DNA from: Arthrobacter gallicola
Lineage (GTDB): Bacteria > Actinomycetota > Actinomycetes > Actinomycetales > Micrococcaceae
Length of the DNA: 64,000 bases
Assembly: GCF_014836775.1 (NCBI RefSeq)
Contig: NZ_JACSQD010000001.1
Span: 478,185-542,184 of the forward strand
Direction of reading: 5' to 3'
Both the position numbers and the translations under genes were made by a program. Shown piece by piece: positions 1 to 9,118 of the stretch. Numbering within the stretch: the stretch's first letter is position 1; every line of letters starts with the position of its first letter. The notes under the pieces are model-generated. The model saw nothing but the letters and a program-made list of their open reading frames with translations. It made no database searches and was not told the DNA's origin.

Positions 1-27
1 GGGGGCCCCCCCCTTCTGCATGCCCGC

Positions 28-678
28 TTAACGGCCGTCCGGGTCCCCGGTTTCCTCCGGTTCCCCGGCATCTCCGATACCGCGAGCGGCCAGCGCCTCC
101 CCGGTCTGCTGCGCATAGGCCACCGCCCGGATCACCACCGGGACAGCCTGCGCCCGCAGGTTCCGCTCCAGCCCCCGCGCCTTGGCCGATGCCCGCACAT
201 CCGCGGCTGAACCAAGCAGGTAGGGCAAACTGCGGACCATCAGTGCCAGAGCCAGGCCGAATCGTTCCGGATCCGCTCCGAACACCTTCAGAGGCCGTAC
301 CAGCGACACCACCCCGTCCAGCAGCTCGGGTACCGGCACGGTGAGGATCAGCAGCCTGGCTGCCGCGACACAGATCAGGATGTTCCCGGCTGTGAGCACT
401 GCAGCGGCCACGCCGGCACTCCAGACCTGGAATCCGGCGATCAGCACCAGGACCGGCCACATCACCGCCAGCGGAGTCAGCAGCTGGCGGAGCAGCCGTG
501 CGCCCGCATAGGCCGCAACGATCAGGACCGCTGCAGCAGCGCTCACCGGCAGGCTCGCCGCGGCCAGCGTCAGCACAGACAGCACGACGACGGCGGCCGA
601 CTTCAGCGCCAGCGGCGCCCGGTGCACGGGCGAGTCTGCTGCCACATAGGCGCCGAGCAAGGCGTCCCGGTTTCTCAT
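28..678 (-). CDS. bioN: Biotin ECF transporter T component (BioN/CbiQ-like)
   Basis: Transmembrane coupling subunit of an energy-coupling-factor transporter. It links the ATPase BioM to the substrate-binding membrane protein BioY for biotin uptake. The 216-residue product has several hydrophobic segments in its first 120 residues. Two Ala-Arg-Gly motifs follow, in AKARGLER and AARGIGD; these are the cytoplasmic coupling-helix signature of T components. I start it at the ATG at 678, because an upstream extension of the frame would run deep into bioM. It lies 16 bases after the bioM stop as the last gene of a bioY-bioM-bioN operon. Only 27 bases separate its stop from the window edge, so what follows is unknown. 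The assignment to biotin rests on the neighbouring bioY. Confidence 0.88.
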   Translation of the reverse strand: MRNRDALLGAYVAADSPVHRAPLALKSAAVVVLSVLTLAAASLPVSAAAAVLIVAAYAGARLLRQLLTPLAVMWPVLVLIAGFQVWSAGVAAAVLTAGNILICVAAARLLILTVPVPELLDGVVSLVRPLKVFGADPERFGLALALMVRSLPYLLGSAADVRASAKARGLERNLRAQAVPVVIRAVAYAQQTGEALAARGIGDAGEPEETGDPDGR

Positions 679-694
679 GCTCCTGCACCGCCCC

Positions 695-1411
695 TCATCG
701 AACGCCCAGTGCCAGGGTCCGGTAACGGGCGATGGCTTCGTCGGGACCGGCATCGCAGACAATCCGGCCGTCGTCGATAACCAGCACGCGGTCGGCATCC
801 GCCGCGAAATCCAGGTCATGGGTTGTGTAAACGACCTGCTGGGGGAGTGCGGCGAGCATCCGGCGCAGCCGGGCGGTGTTCCGCAGGTCCAGCAGGGTGC
901 TGGGTTCATCCGCCACCAGCACCGCGGGTTCCACGGCCAGGACCGTTGCCAGGGCCATCAGCTGCCGTTCACCGCCGGAGAGATCGTAGATGCTGCGGTC
1001 CGCCAGCTCCAGCAGTCCCAGTGAGGCCAGGCGTTCCTCCGCCGCCGCCCGCCGGGCCTGCGGGTCACGGATGCTGCGGCGCAGGGAGAGTTCGACGTCG
1101 TCCCGGCCCGTGGGCATCACCAGCTGGGAAAGCGGATCCGTGAAGACAAACCCCACGCGGCGGCGTACCCGGGAGCCCTGTTTCGCGGTGTCCGCGCCGT
1201 CCACGCTGACGCTTCCGCTGGAGGGGAGCAACAGGCCGTTGATCAGGCGCAGGAACGTCGATTTACCCGAACCGTTGGCACCGATCACTGCCACCCGGCG
1301 CTCGGTGAGTTCCAGGGTGAAGGGGTGCAGGATGGTGCGGACCTCAGCCTGCGTTCCGGCTGCACGGTCCTCCGCCAGAACGCAGGCACCGGTAAAAGCG
1401 AGTGTTGGCAT
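695..1411 (-). CDS. bioM: Biotin ECF transporter ATPase (BioM)
   Basis: ATP-hydrolysing subunit of the biotin ECF transporter, on the cytoplasmic face of the membrane. The 238-residue protein is a single ABC domain. It has a Walker A (GANGSGKST, near residues 44-52), the LSGGE signature, a Walker B with catalytic Glu (VLVADEPST) and the switch His in YTTHDLD. The start ATG shares one base with the bioY stop (TGATG), which suggests translational coupling. Gene order bioY-bioM-bioN matches dedicated biotin transporters. The residues themselves show only a cobalt/biotin-type ECF ATPase; biotin specificity is inferred from bioY. Confidence 0.9.
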   Translation of the reverse strand: MPTLAFTGACVLAEDRAAGTQAEVRTILHPFTLELTERRVAVIGANGSGKSTFLRLINGLLLPSSGSVSVDGADTAKQGSRVRRRVGFVFTDPLSQLVMPTGRDDVELSLRRSIRDPQARRAAAEERLASLGLLELADRSIYDLSGGERQLMALATVLAVEPAVLVADEPSTLLDLRNTARLRRMLAALPQQVVYTTHDLDFAADADRVLVIDDGRIVCDAGPDEAIARYRTLALGVR

Positions 1412-2031
1412 CAGTGTGCGGCCGGGACCGGACGGCTGGGCAGCAGCCGGGGGAACGCCGCAAACACGCTGACGGCCACGGCGGCCGCTGCCAGGTTCTT
1501 GATGATGTCGCCGGGCCAGAAAGCCATGTCAGCTGCCACCGCTGCGCCGAAGGGAAGTTTTGCATTGAGCATCATGCCGGCAATGCCGAGCGGATGGATG
1601 ACCAGAAAGCTCGTCGCCAGACCGGCACCGAACAGGGCAGCGAACCTGGCCCTGCGGACCCGGCGCAGCGCGGCGCGGGACAGCAGCCCGGCTACCAGCG
1701 CGGCCAGGGGAAAGGAGAGCAGGTATCCGGCAGAGGGACCGGCCAGCACTCCGAGGCCCCCGCTGAAGCCGCTGAAGACCGGAAGCCCTGCCAGCCCGGC
1801 CACGAGATAGAGCCCCACAGCCGCTGCTCCGCGCAGCGGTCCCAGGATCAGCCCGGCGAGCATAACCGCCAGCGTCTGGAGGGTAATGGGGACGCCTGCG
1901 GCCAGCGGAATCCCCGGCAGCAGGGAAAAAGCGGCCGTGAGCGCAGCAAAGACGGCAATGTAGGAAAGGTCAGTGGCCGTCCACGCGGTACGGCGGGGAC
2001 GCTTGACCGCGGGATCTGATACTGCGGACAT
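1411..2031 (-). CDS. bioY: Biotin transporter substrate-binding subunit BioY
   Basis: S component that captures biotin in the membrane. The 206-residue protein has about six hydrophobic helices. It carries the BioY-like stretch with ITLQTLAVMLAG, a Gly/Pro-rich loop (GPSAGYLLSFPLAA) and a C-terminal segment with FWPGDIIKN, a feature of the family. I use the ATG at 2031; an upstream extension of the frame adds 55 polar residues that do not resemble the family and would cover the regulatory region. It is the first gene of the biotin operon, and two similar palindromes lie upstream at 2043-2059 and 2129-2147. Confidence 0.92.
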   Translation of the reverse strand: MSAVSDPAVKRPRRTAWTATDLSYIAVFAALTAAFSLLPGIPLAAGVPITLQTLAVMLAGLILGPLRGAAAVGLYLVAGLAGLPVFSGFSGGLGVLAGPSAGYLLSFPLAALVAGLLSRAALRRVRRARFAALFGAGLATSFLVIHPLGIAGMMLNAKLPFGAAVAADMAFWPGDIIKNLAAAAVAVSVFAAFPRLLPSRPVPAAH

Positions 2032-2042
2032 ATTGGCTCGTT

Positions 2043-2059
2043 TCGTTGGGGTCCTACAA
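2043..2059. promoter_or_regulatory. Candidate biotin operator, copy 1
   Basis: Imperfect palindrome TCGTTGGGGTCCTACAA, 12 bases upstream of the bioY start. It fits TNGTNGG-N3-CCNACNA and matches the second copy at 2129-2147. It could bind a biotin-responsive repressor. It does not match the BioQ or BirA consensus sequences as I remember them, so the regulator is unknown. Confidence 0.45.
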
Positions 2060-2128
2060 GATGTGATGTCAGCCGATACGCAAGAGCGTTGACATTTCCG
2101 AGCGTAGCGGCGCGCGGCCGCCATTTCG

Positions 2129-2147
2129 TTTGTCGGGTTCCTACAAA
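2129..2147. promoter_or_regulatory. Candidate biotin operator, copy 2
   Basis: Palindrome TTTGTCGGGTTCCTACAAA, with arms TTTGTnGG and CCnACAAA. It shares the GTNGG-N3-CCNAC core with the copy at 2043-2059, centre to centre about 87 bases. It lies in the spacer between bioY and the divergent ABC-F gene, just upstream of that gene's -10 box, so it could affect both. Confidence 0.45.
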
Positions 2148-2161
2148 CCGTCTGAGACCGG

Positions 2162-2167
2162 TAGACT
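2162..2167 (+). promoter_or_regulatory. -10 element of the ABC-F gene
   Basis: TAGACT fits the actinobacterial TANNNT -10. It predicts a start of transcription near 2174 and a leader of about 50 bases. No good -35 is visible; the region where one would sit overlaps palindrome copy 2. Confidence 0.4.
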
Positions 2168-2226
2168 TGAAAGGCTGCCCGGGCAGCTTTCTTCACAACC
2201 CCACCCCCTTCGAAAGGTCCTCCTTA

Positions 2227-3825
2227 GTGATTGCCGTATCTGATCTCGAGCTTCGTGCCGGTGCACGCCTGCTCATGGAAGCGGTCTCATTCCGTGTGGA
2301 CAAGGGAGACAAAATCGGGCTCGTCGGGCGCAACGGCGCCGGCAAGACCACCCTGACCAAGGTCCTCGCCGGCGAAGCGCTTCCCGCCAACGGACACATC
2401 AAGCGCACCGGAGACATCGGCTACCTTCCGCAGGACCCGCGGACGCCGGACATGGAACAGCTCGGCCGGGACCGTATCCTCTCGGCCCGCGGCCTGGACA
2501 AGGTCGTGGCACAGCTCAAGAAGTGCCAGGACGAAATGGCCAGCGATGATCCGAAGATTTCGCAGAAGGCCATGAACCGCTACGACCGGCTCGAGGCTGA
2601 GTTCCTCGCGGCCGGCGGGTACTCCGCAGAGTCAGAAGCCGCGACCATCTGCGCGAATCTGGCTCTTCCGGACCGGCTGCTGAACCAGCCGCTCAAGACT
2701 CTTTCCGGCGGCCAGCGCCGCCGAGTGGAGCTCGCCCGGATCCTGTACTCCGACGCCGAGACCATGCTTCTTGACGAACCGACCAACCACCTCGACGCGG
2801 ACTCCATCGCCTGGCTGCGCGAGTTCCTGAAGAACCACACCGGCGGCCTGATCGTCATCAGCCACGACACCGAACTGCTGGAAGCAACGGTGAACAAGGT
2901 CTTCAGCCTGGACGCCAACCGGGCCACCATCGATATCTACAACATGGACTGGAAGCGGTACAAGGTCCAGCGCGAGACCGACGAGCGGGCCCGCAAGCGT
3001 GAACGTGCCAATACCGAGAAGAAGGCCGGCGTCCTGCTGGCCCAGGCAAACAAGATGAAGGCCCGCGCATCGGGTGCCTCTGCCGCGCAGAGCATGCTCA
3101 AGCGCGTGGACCGGCTGATGAGCGGGCTGGACGCCGTCCGCGCCTCGGACCGTGTTGCCGCACTCCGGTTCCCGGATCCCGCGCCCTGCGGAAAAACGCC
3201 CATGATGGCCGAGGGACTCAGCAAGAGCTACGGGTCGCTGGAGATCTTCACCGATGTGGACCTCGCCATCGACCGCGGTTCCAAGGTGGTTATCCTGGGC
3301 TTGAACGGTGCCGGCAAGACCACTTTGCTGCGGATGCTCGCGGGGGTGGACAAGCCGGATACGGGCCGGATCATTCCGGGCCACGGACTCAAGGTCGGTT
3401 ACTACGCCCAGGAGCACGAAACCCTGGATACCGAACGCACAGTCCTGGAAAACATGCGCTCATCGGCACCGGATATGGATGACGCCGAGGTCCGCAGCGT
3501 GCTGGGTTCCTTCATGTTCAGCGGTGACGATGTGAACAAGCCTGCCGGCGTCCTCTCCGGTGGCGAAAAGACCCGTCTGGCGCTGGCTACCATTGTGGCG
3601 TCCTCCGCCAATGTCCTGCTCCTGGATGAGCCGACGAACAACCTGGACCCGGCCTCCCGCGCGGAGATCCTGGGCGCACTGAGCAACTATTCCGGCGCCG
3701 TGGTCATGGTCAGCCACGATGAAGGTGCCGTGTCGGCACTGAACCCGGAGCGCGTGGTGCTGTTGCCGGACGGCGACGAGGATCACTGGAACGAGGACTA
3801 CCTGGACCTGGTCACCCTGGCCTAA
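2227..3825 (+). CDS. ABC-F family ATPase (ribosome-associated translation factor)
   Basis: Soluble protein with two ABC domains in tandem and no membrane segment. ABC-F proteins act at the ribosomal E site, either in translation or in protection against antibiotics; which applies here cannot be read from sequence. The product has 532 residues. Domain 1 has GRNGAGKT, LSGGQRRR and LLDEPTNHLD. A Lys/Arg-rich linker (about residues 240-300) follows. Domain 2 has GLNGAGKT, LSGGEKTR and LLDEPTNNLD. The GTG at 2227 gives the sequence that opens directly into domain 1, with AAAGG upstream. The frame is open further 5' but those residues do not belong to the family. Confidence 0.9.
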   Translation: MIAVSDLELRAGARLLMEAVSFRVDKGDKIGLVGRNGAGKTTLTKVLAGEALPANGHIKRTGDIGYLPQDPRTPDMEQLGRDRILSARGLDKVVAQLKKCQDEMASDDPKISQKAMNRYDRLEAEFLAAGGYSAESEAATICANLALPDRLLNQPLKTLSGGQRRRVELARILYSDAETMLLDEPTNHLDADSIAWLREFLKNHTGGLIVISHDTELLEATVNKVFSLDANRATIDIYNMDWKRYKVQRETDERARKRERANTEKKAGVLLAQANKMKARASGASAAQSMLKRVDRLMSGLDAVRASDRVAALRFPDPAPCGKTPMMAEGLSKSYGSLEIFTDVDLAIDRGSKVVILGLNGAGKTTLLRMLAGVDKPDTGRIIPGHGLKVGYYAQEHETLDTERTVLENMRSSAPDMDDAEVRSVLGSFMFSGDDVNKPAGVLSGGEKTRLALATIVASSANVLLLDEPTNNLDPASRAEILGALSNYSGAVVMVSHDEGAVSALNPERVVLLPDGDEDHWNEDYLDLVTLA

Positions 3826-3841
3826 CTTCGGACCGATAGAC

Positions 3842-3881
3842 GGAAGGCCGCCGGGTTCCCTTGGGAATCCGGCGGCCTTCC
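3842..3881. terminator. Strong hairpin terminator between convergent genes
   Basis: Two 18-19 base arms, nearly perfect, around a loop of a few bases. There is no T-run, as is common in actinobacteria. It separates the ABC-F gene from the converging SURF1 operon. Confidence 0.75.
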
Positions 3882-3946
3882 GCGTTGTCCGGGCAAGCCT
3901 GGAGGTGGAGCGTGGCCGGATCCTGGACCCGGCCTGGGAGACCCGC

Positions 3947-4840
3947 CTAGAACCCCTGGGCGTCGAGGATCGCGTCTTCCTCTTCCTCGCCGGTGGGGTT
4001 CCTGCGCTTCCGGACCGGCCGGGTACGCCTGGGGACGCGCGCGGCGGAGTGGACGGGCTCGCCGTCGTCGTCCCAGTCCTCTTCGTCATCCCAGTCTTCG
4101 TCCTCACCGGATTCGATCCGGTTCCAGGCTTCCTGGCGGGCCGCATAGCCCAGCCCCACGAAAAAGAGCAGCCCGAACGCATACCACTGCATGGCATAGG
4201 AGAGATGCGGGCCTTCGTCCACGGAGGGTTTCGGTGCTGCCTGCGGACGTGTCTGCGGCTCTGGGTCCTCCGTGTCCATCAGACCGTACGCTGCCGTCTG
4301 GAGCGGATAGCCGGTCTGGCGTTCATATTCAGTGAGATCGATGGAAGCCAGCTGCCCTTCGGGCGCCCCGCGGAGCAGGGCGGGCTCGGCGGGCTTCAGC
4401 CGGGCGGTCACCGTGACTTCCCCGGCCGGGGCCTCGGGAACTTCATCCGGCCAGCCGGCTTCATTGTCGCCGATCGGCAGCCACCCGCGGTTGATGACGA
4501 CGGCGGTTCCGTCCTGGAGCTTCAGCGGCACCAGGACCTCGTATCCGGGCCGGCCGTTCAGGGGCCGGTTGCGGACAATCCGCTGGTTCGCGGTGTCGTA
4601 GGACCCGGTCAGCTCCACGGGCAGCCACTCGGCTGAGGGATCAAACTCCTGGAAGTAGCCGGCGGCTTCCTCGAACGGCACCGGTTCGGCCGAATAGTTG
4701 GCTTCGACCCATCCAATGTCCTCGCGGATGGCGTCGCGGCGCTCCAGCTGCCAGGTGCCAAGGTAGGCGCAGACCGCAGCCAGCGCACAGACGAGGGCGA
4801 ACCAGCCGAGCCAGCGGCTGGACAGGAGGAACTTATACAT
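3947..4840 (-). CDS. SURF1 family cytochrome oxidase biogenesis protein
   Basis: SURF1 proteins assist assembly of the haem-copper cytochrome c oxidase in the membrane. The 297-residue product has the expected topology: an N-terminal membrane helix (about residues 10-28) followed by GTWQLERR, a periplasmic domain with VINRGWLP, and a second helix near residues 218-238 preceded by GPHLSYAMQWYAFG. The C-terminal tail of about 55 residues is very acidic and then Arg-rich, which is not conserved in the family. Its ATG directly abuts the stop codon of the upstream small gene, so it is the last gene of a three-gene operon. Confidence 0.88.
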   Translation of the reverse strand: MYKFLLSSRWLGWFALVCALAAVCAYLGTWQLERRDAIREDIGWVEANYSAEPVPFEEAAGYFQEFDPSAEWLPVELTGSYDTANQRIVRNRPLNGRPGYEVLVPLKLQDGTAVVINRGWLPIGDNEAGWPDEVPEAPAGEVTVTARLKPAEPALLRGAPEGQLASIDLTEYERQTGYPLQTAAYGLMDTEDPEPQTRPQAAPKPSVDEGPHLSYAMQWYAFGLLFFVGLGYAARQEAWNRIESGEDEDWDDEEDWDDDGEPVHSAARVPRRTRPVRKRRNPTGEEEEDAILDAQGF

Positions 4841-5092
4841 TTATCGCGTGTCGCTTTCGGTAGCCGTGCCCATGGGAAGCGTCTCTTTCCAGAGGGACCG
4901 GACCTGCAGGTACTCTTCGAGCCAGGCGCGGTGTTCCCCACAGGCAAGCCAGATCTTCCTGCGCTCGGGAGTGTGGATCCGGGGATTGTTCCACAGCAGC
5001 TGCCAGGCGGCGTCCGCGCGGCAGCCTTTACGGGAACAGCGGGCACGGTCCTCGGAGGCGGCACCGCCGGATAACTGGTCAAGCAGGTTCAT
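4841..5092 (-). CDS. Small conserved actinobacterial protein, possible zinc site
   Basis: An 83-residue protein of unknown function between DUF3099 and SURF1. Visible features are CSRKGC near residues 19-24 and CGEH in the middle, so two Cys and a Cys-x-x-His could form a metal site. Trp-rich stretches (AAWQLLWNNPRIH, EHRAWLEEYL) occupy the rest. There is no signal peptide or membrane segment. The start overlaps the DUF3099 stop by four bases (ATGA) and its stop touches the SURF1 start, so the three are almost certainly cotranscribed. Homologues in this neighbourhood are sometimes labelled acetone carboxylase; nothing in the sequence supports that name. Confidence 0.75.
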   Translation of the reverse strand: MNLLDQLSGGAASEDRARCSRKGCRADAAWQLLWNNPRIHTPERRKIWLACGEHRAWLEEYLQVRSLWKETLPMGTATESDTR

Positions 5093-5481
5093 GCGTCCGG
5101 TTCTGCCTTGCCCCGGCCGATCTGGCCGTCGTCGTCGATAATTTCCCCGTGGAGGACCGTAGTTTCGGCGGAGTCCTGCGCCGGCCGCGCCTCAAGCTGA
5201 GGCCGGGGCGCTTCCTGGTAGGCGGAATCGGAGCCCTCCAGGTTCCGGGTATCACTGCCGCCGTTGGCAATGACGACGGCGAACCATGGCAGGACGACGG
5301 CCCCGGCAATCAACACCCACATCATCCAGCCGTGGACGAAAAAGAGCAGGAAAAGACACACGAGGCGGATGCTCATGGACACGGTGTACTTGACCATGCG
5401 CGCATGCATCTCGTCAGTGTGGGCCGTGGGGGCATCCGTAATCCGCGGGATGTGGCCGCCGCGGCGGGTAGCCTTTTTCAT
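5089..5481 (-). CDS. DUF3099 family membrane protein
   Basis: A 130-residue protein with a basic N-terminus (MKKATRRGGH), a motif HIPRITDAP typical of DUF3099, and two closely spaced membrane helices (about residues 42-60 and 62-80). An acidic, probably cytoplasmic tail follows. The function is unknown. The ATG at 5481 has TTTGGAGAA as ribosome binding site; the longer frame adds residues upstream of it without support. It heads the operon with the 83-residue protein and SURF1, so a role around the membrane or respiratory chain is a reasonable guess only. Confidence 0.82.
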   Translation of the reverse strand: MKKATRRGGHIPRITDAPTAHTDEMHARMVKYTVSMSIRLVCLFLLFFVHGWMMWVLIAGAVVLPWFAVVIANGGSDTRNLEGSDSAYQEAPRPQLEARPAQDSAETTVLHGEIIDDDGQIGRGKAEPDA

Positions 5482-5503
5482 GATTCTCCAAACAGGTTCT
5501 CTC

Positions 5504-5555
5504 ATTATCTCACTGCCCGCGGTGTTCTTGAAGTTGACCCGGGCGCCGATAGGAT
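5504..5555. promoter_or_regulatory. Divergent promoters of DUF3099 operon and fabG
   Basis: On the minus strand, -35 TTCAAG (5527-5532) and -10 GATAAT (5504-5509) are 17 bases apart. On the plus strand, TAGGAT (5550-5555) could be the -10 for fabG with a weak TTGAAG at 5529-5534. The two -35 regions overlap, so the promoters may compete. Confidence 0.45.
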
Positions 5556-5594
5556 CGGAACTTACCCACCTCACTCCAGCGTAAGGAATTTTGC

Positions 5595-6323
5595 GTGCAG
5601 AACGATCCCCAGACACCAGCCGGCCGAAGCGTCCTTGTGACGGGCGGCAACCGCGGCATTGGCCTGGCCATTGCCAAGGCCTTCCTGGAAGCGGGGGACC
5701 GGGTAGCCATCACCTACCGCAGCGGAGACGTTCCCGAGGGCATGCTCGGGGTCAAGGCAGACGTTACGGACATGGCTTCCGTCGATGCCGCCTTTACCGA
5801 GGTCGAAGCCACCCACGGTCCAGTGGAAGTCCTGGTCGCCAACGCCGGCATCACCCGCGACACCCTTCTGCTGCGCATGAGTGAAGACGATTTCACCGAT
5901 GTGGTGGATACGAACCTGACCGGCGCCTTCCGGGTGGTCAAGCGGGCCTCCAAGGGGATGCTGAAGCTCCGGCGTGGGCGGGTCGTGCTGATTTCCTCCG
6001 TTGTGGGCCTTTACGGTTCCCCGGGCCAGGTCAACTACGCCGCGTCCAAGGCAGGCCTGATCGGCATCGCCCGGTCCCTGACGCGTGAGCTTGGGTCACG
6101 GAACATCACGGCGAACGTGGTGGCGCCGGGCTTCATCGACACGGATATGACGCAGGCCCTGCCGGAAGACACCCGCAAGAGCTACCTGTCCTCGATCCCC
6201 GCCGGGCGGTTCGCCGATCCGGAGGAAGTCGCCGGGGTTGTCCGGTGGATCGCCGGCCCGGAGGCCGGTTACATTTCCGGTGCCGTCATCCCGGTCGACG
6301 GCGGCCTCGGGATGGGCCACTAG
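5595..6323 (+). CDS. fabG: 3-oxoacyl-ACP reductase (FabG-type SDR)
   Basis: NADPH-dependent reduction of 3-oxoacyl thioesters in fatty acid synthesis; cytoplasmic tetramer in the family. The 242-residue product is a classical SDR. It shows TGGNRGIG (residues 16-23), NAG (83-85), the catalytic Ser135, Tyr148 in NYAASK and Lys152, and the PGFIDTDM and VDGG motifs of FabG. It starts with GTG at 5595 preceded by AAGGA. In actinobacteria this gene is often paired with an enoyl-ACP reductase; here the next gene is a different SDR. Another thioester or quinone substrate cannot be excluded. Confidence 0.85.
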   Translation: MQNDPQTPAGRSVLVTGGNRGIGLAIAKAFLEAGDRVAITYRSGDVPEGMLGVKADVTDMASVDAAFTEVEATHGPVEVLVANAGITRDTLLLRMSEDDFTDVVDTNLTGAFRVVKRASKGMLKLRRGRVVLISSVVGLYGSPGQVNYAASKAGLIGIARSLTRELGSRNITANVVAPGFIDTDMTQALPEDTRKSYLSSIPAGRFADPEEVAGVVRWIAGPEAGYISGAVIPVDGGLGMGH

Positions 6324-6343
6324 CTCTGCACCCTGGCGCGGAG

Positions 6344-6393
6344 GGATTCCTTGGAGGAATCCACTAACGCTGCCTGCCAGTCCGGCTGGCAGG
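6344..6393 (+). terminator. Two consecutive hairpins after fabG
   Basis: GGATTCC/GGAATCC (6344-6362) and CCTGCCAG/CTGGCAGG (6373-6393) lie between fabG and the next SDR, a likely terminator or attenuator. Downstream a 10-base direct repeat AGCTACTTT(T/C) occupies 6418-6437 just before the next gene's ribosome binding site. Confidence 0.5.
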
Positions 6394-6454
6394 ATGGTTT
6401 GCAGAGTCACATTTCTCAGCTACTTTTAGCTACTTTCCACAAAGAGGAGTTTTC

Positions 6455-7198
6455 ATGGGCCAGCTTGATGGCAAAGCCGCGATTGTTACCGGTTCTTCCC
6501 GCGGTATCGGAGCCGAGGTAGCGAAGCTGCTTGCCGGCGCCGGAGCCGCCGTCGTCGTGAACTACCGGCAGAAGGCTCCCCGGGCCAACAAGGTGGTGGC
6601 GGGCATCGAGGCCGCCGGCGGCCGGGCCGTCGCGGTTGGCGCCGATCTCACCTCCCCGGAGGGTCCGGCAGCCCTGGTGGACGCGGCCCGTGAGGCCTTC
6701 GGCGGAGTGGACATCCTGGTCCTGAATGCCTCAGGCGGCATGGAAACCGGACTGGGTGAGGACTACGCACTGAAACTGAACCGTGACGCGCAGGTGAATA
6801 TGCTCACAGCCGCCGCGGAAGCCATGAAGCCCGGATCCCGCGTGGTGTTCGTCACCAGCCACCAGGCACACTTCATCAACACCGTGCCGACCATGCCCGA
6901 ATACGAGCCGGTGGCCCGCAGCAAGCGCGCCGGGGAAGACGCCCTGCGGGCCATGGTTCCCGCGCTGGAAGAGAAGGGCATTTCCCTGGTGGTGGTTTCC
7001 GGCGACATGATCGAAGGAACCGTCACCGCAACCCTGCTGGACCGTGCCAATCCGGGAGCCATCGAAGCACGCCGGGAAGAAGCCGGGCGGCTTTACTCCG
7101 TTGAAGAGTTCGCCGCCGAAGTGGCCCGCATGGTCATGGCAGACGTCCCCACCGGCCACACCGAGTACATCGGCGGCCAGGATTACCTCAGCGCCTGA
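6455..7198 (+). CDS. SDR family oxidoreductase lacking the canonical active-site Tyr
   Basis: A 247-residue Rossmann protein of the short-chain dehydrogenase superfamily. The cofactor site is intact (TGSSRGIG, residues 12-19) and Ser135 stands at the catalytic Ser position. The usual Tyr-x-x-x-Lys is VARSK here, with Val153 where Tyr should be; Lys157 is present and the nearest Tyr is 150. From memory, close relatives in other actinobacteria have the same stretch, so this is a subfamily trait and not damage. It has its own ribosome binding site (AAAGAGGAG). The reaction is unknown; it may use a different acid or bind rather than reduce. Context with fabG hints at acyl metabolism. Confidence 0.85.
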   Translation: MGQLDGKAAIVTGSSRGIGAEVAKLLAGAGAAVVVNYRQKAPRANKVVAGIEAAGGRAVAVGADLTSPEGPAALVDAAREAFGGVDILVLNASGGMETGLGEDYALKLNRDAQVNMLTAAAEAMKPGSRVVFVTSHQAHFINTVPTMPEYEPVARSKRAGEDALRAMVPALEEKGISLVVVSGDMIEGTVTATLLDRANPGAIEARREEAGRLYSVEEFAAEVARMVMADVPTGHTEYIGGQDYLSA

Positions 7199-7206
7199 TA
7201 TACAGC

Positions 7207-7254
7207 CCCGGCCAGTCTCCCGGTGGCTTGAACGCCGCCGGGGGGCTGGCCGGG
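7207..7254. terminator. Bidirectional hairpin terminator
   Basis: Nine-base perfect outer arms CCCGGCCAG and CTGGCCGGG, with further pairing inside, between the converging SDR and serB. Confidence 0.65.
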
Positions 7255-7276
7255 TGCCGGCGGGACAGGAACTTCC

Positions 7277-9104
<1,828 letters not shown>

Positions 9105-9118
9105 GACCACCGGGCCCC

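Noticed and set aside
679-909. Long 5' extension of the bioN reading frame
   Set aside because: It is Cys/Pro/Trp-rich, unlike the family, and overlaps bioM; the ATG at 678 begins family-like sequence.
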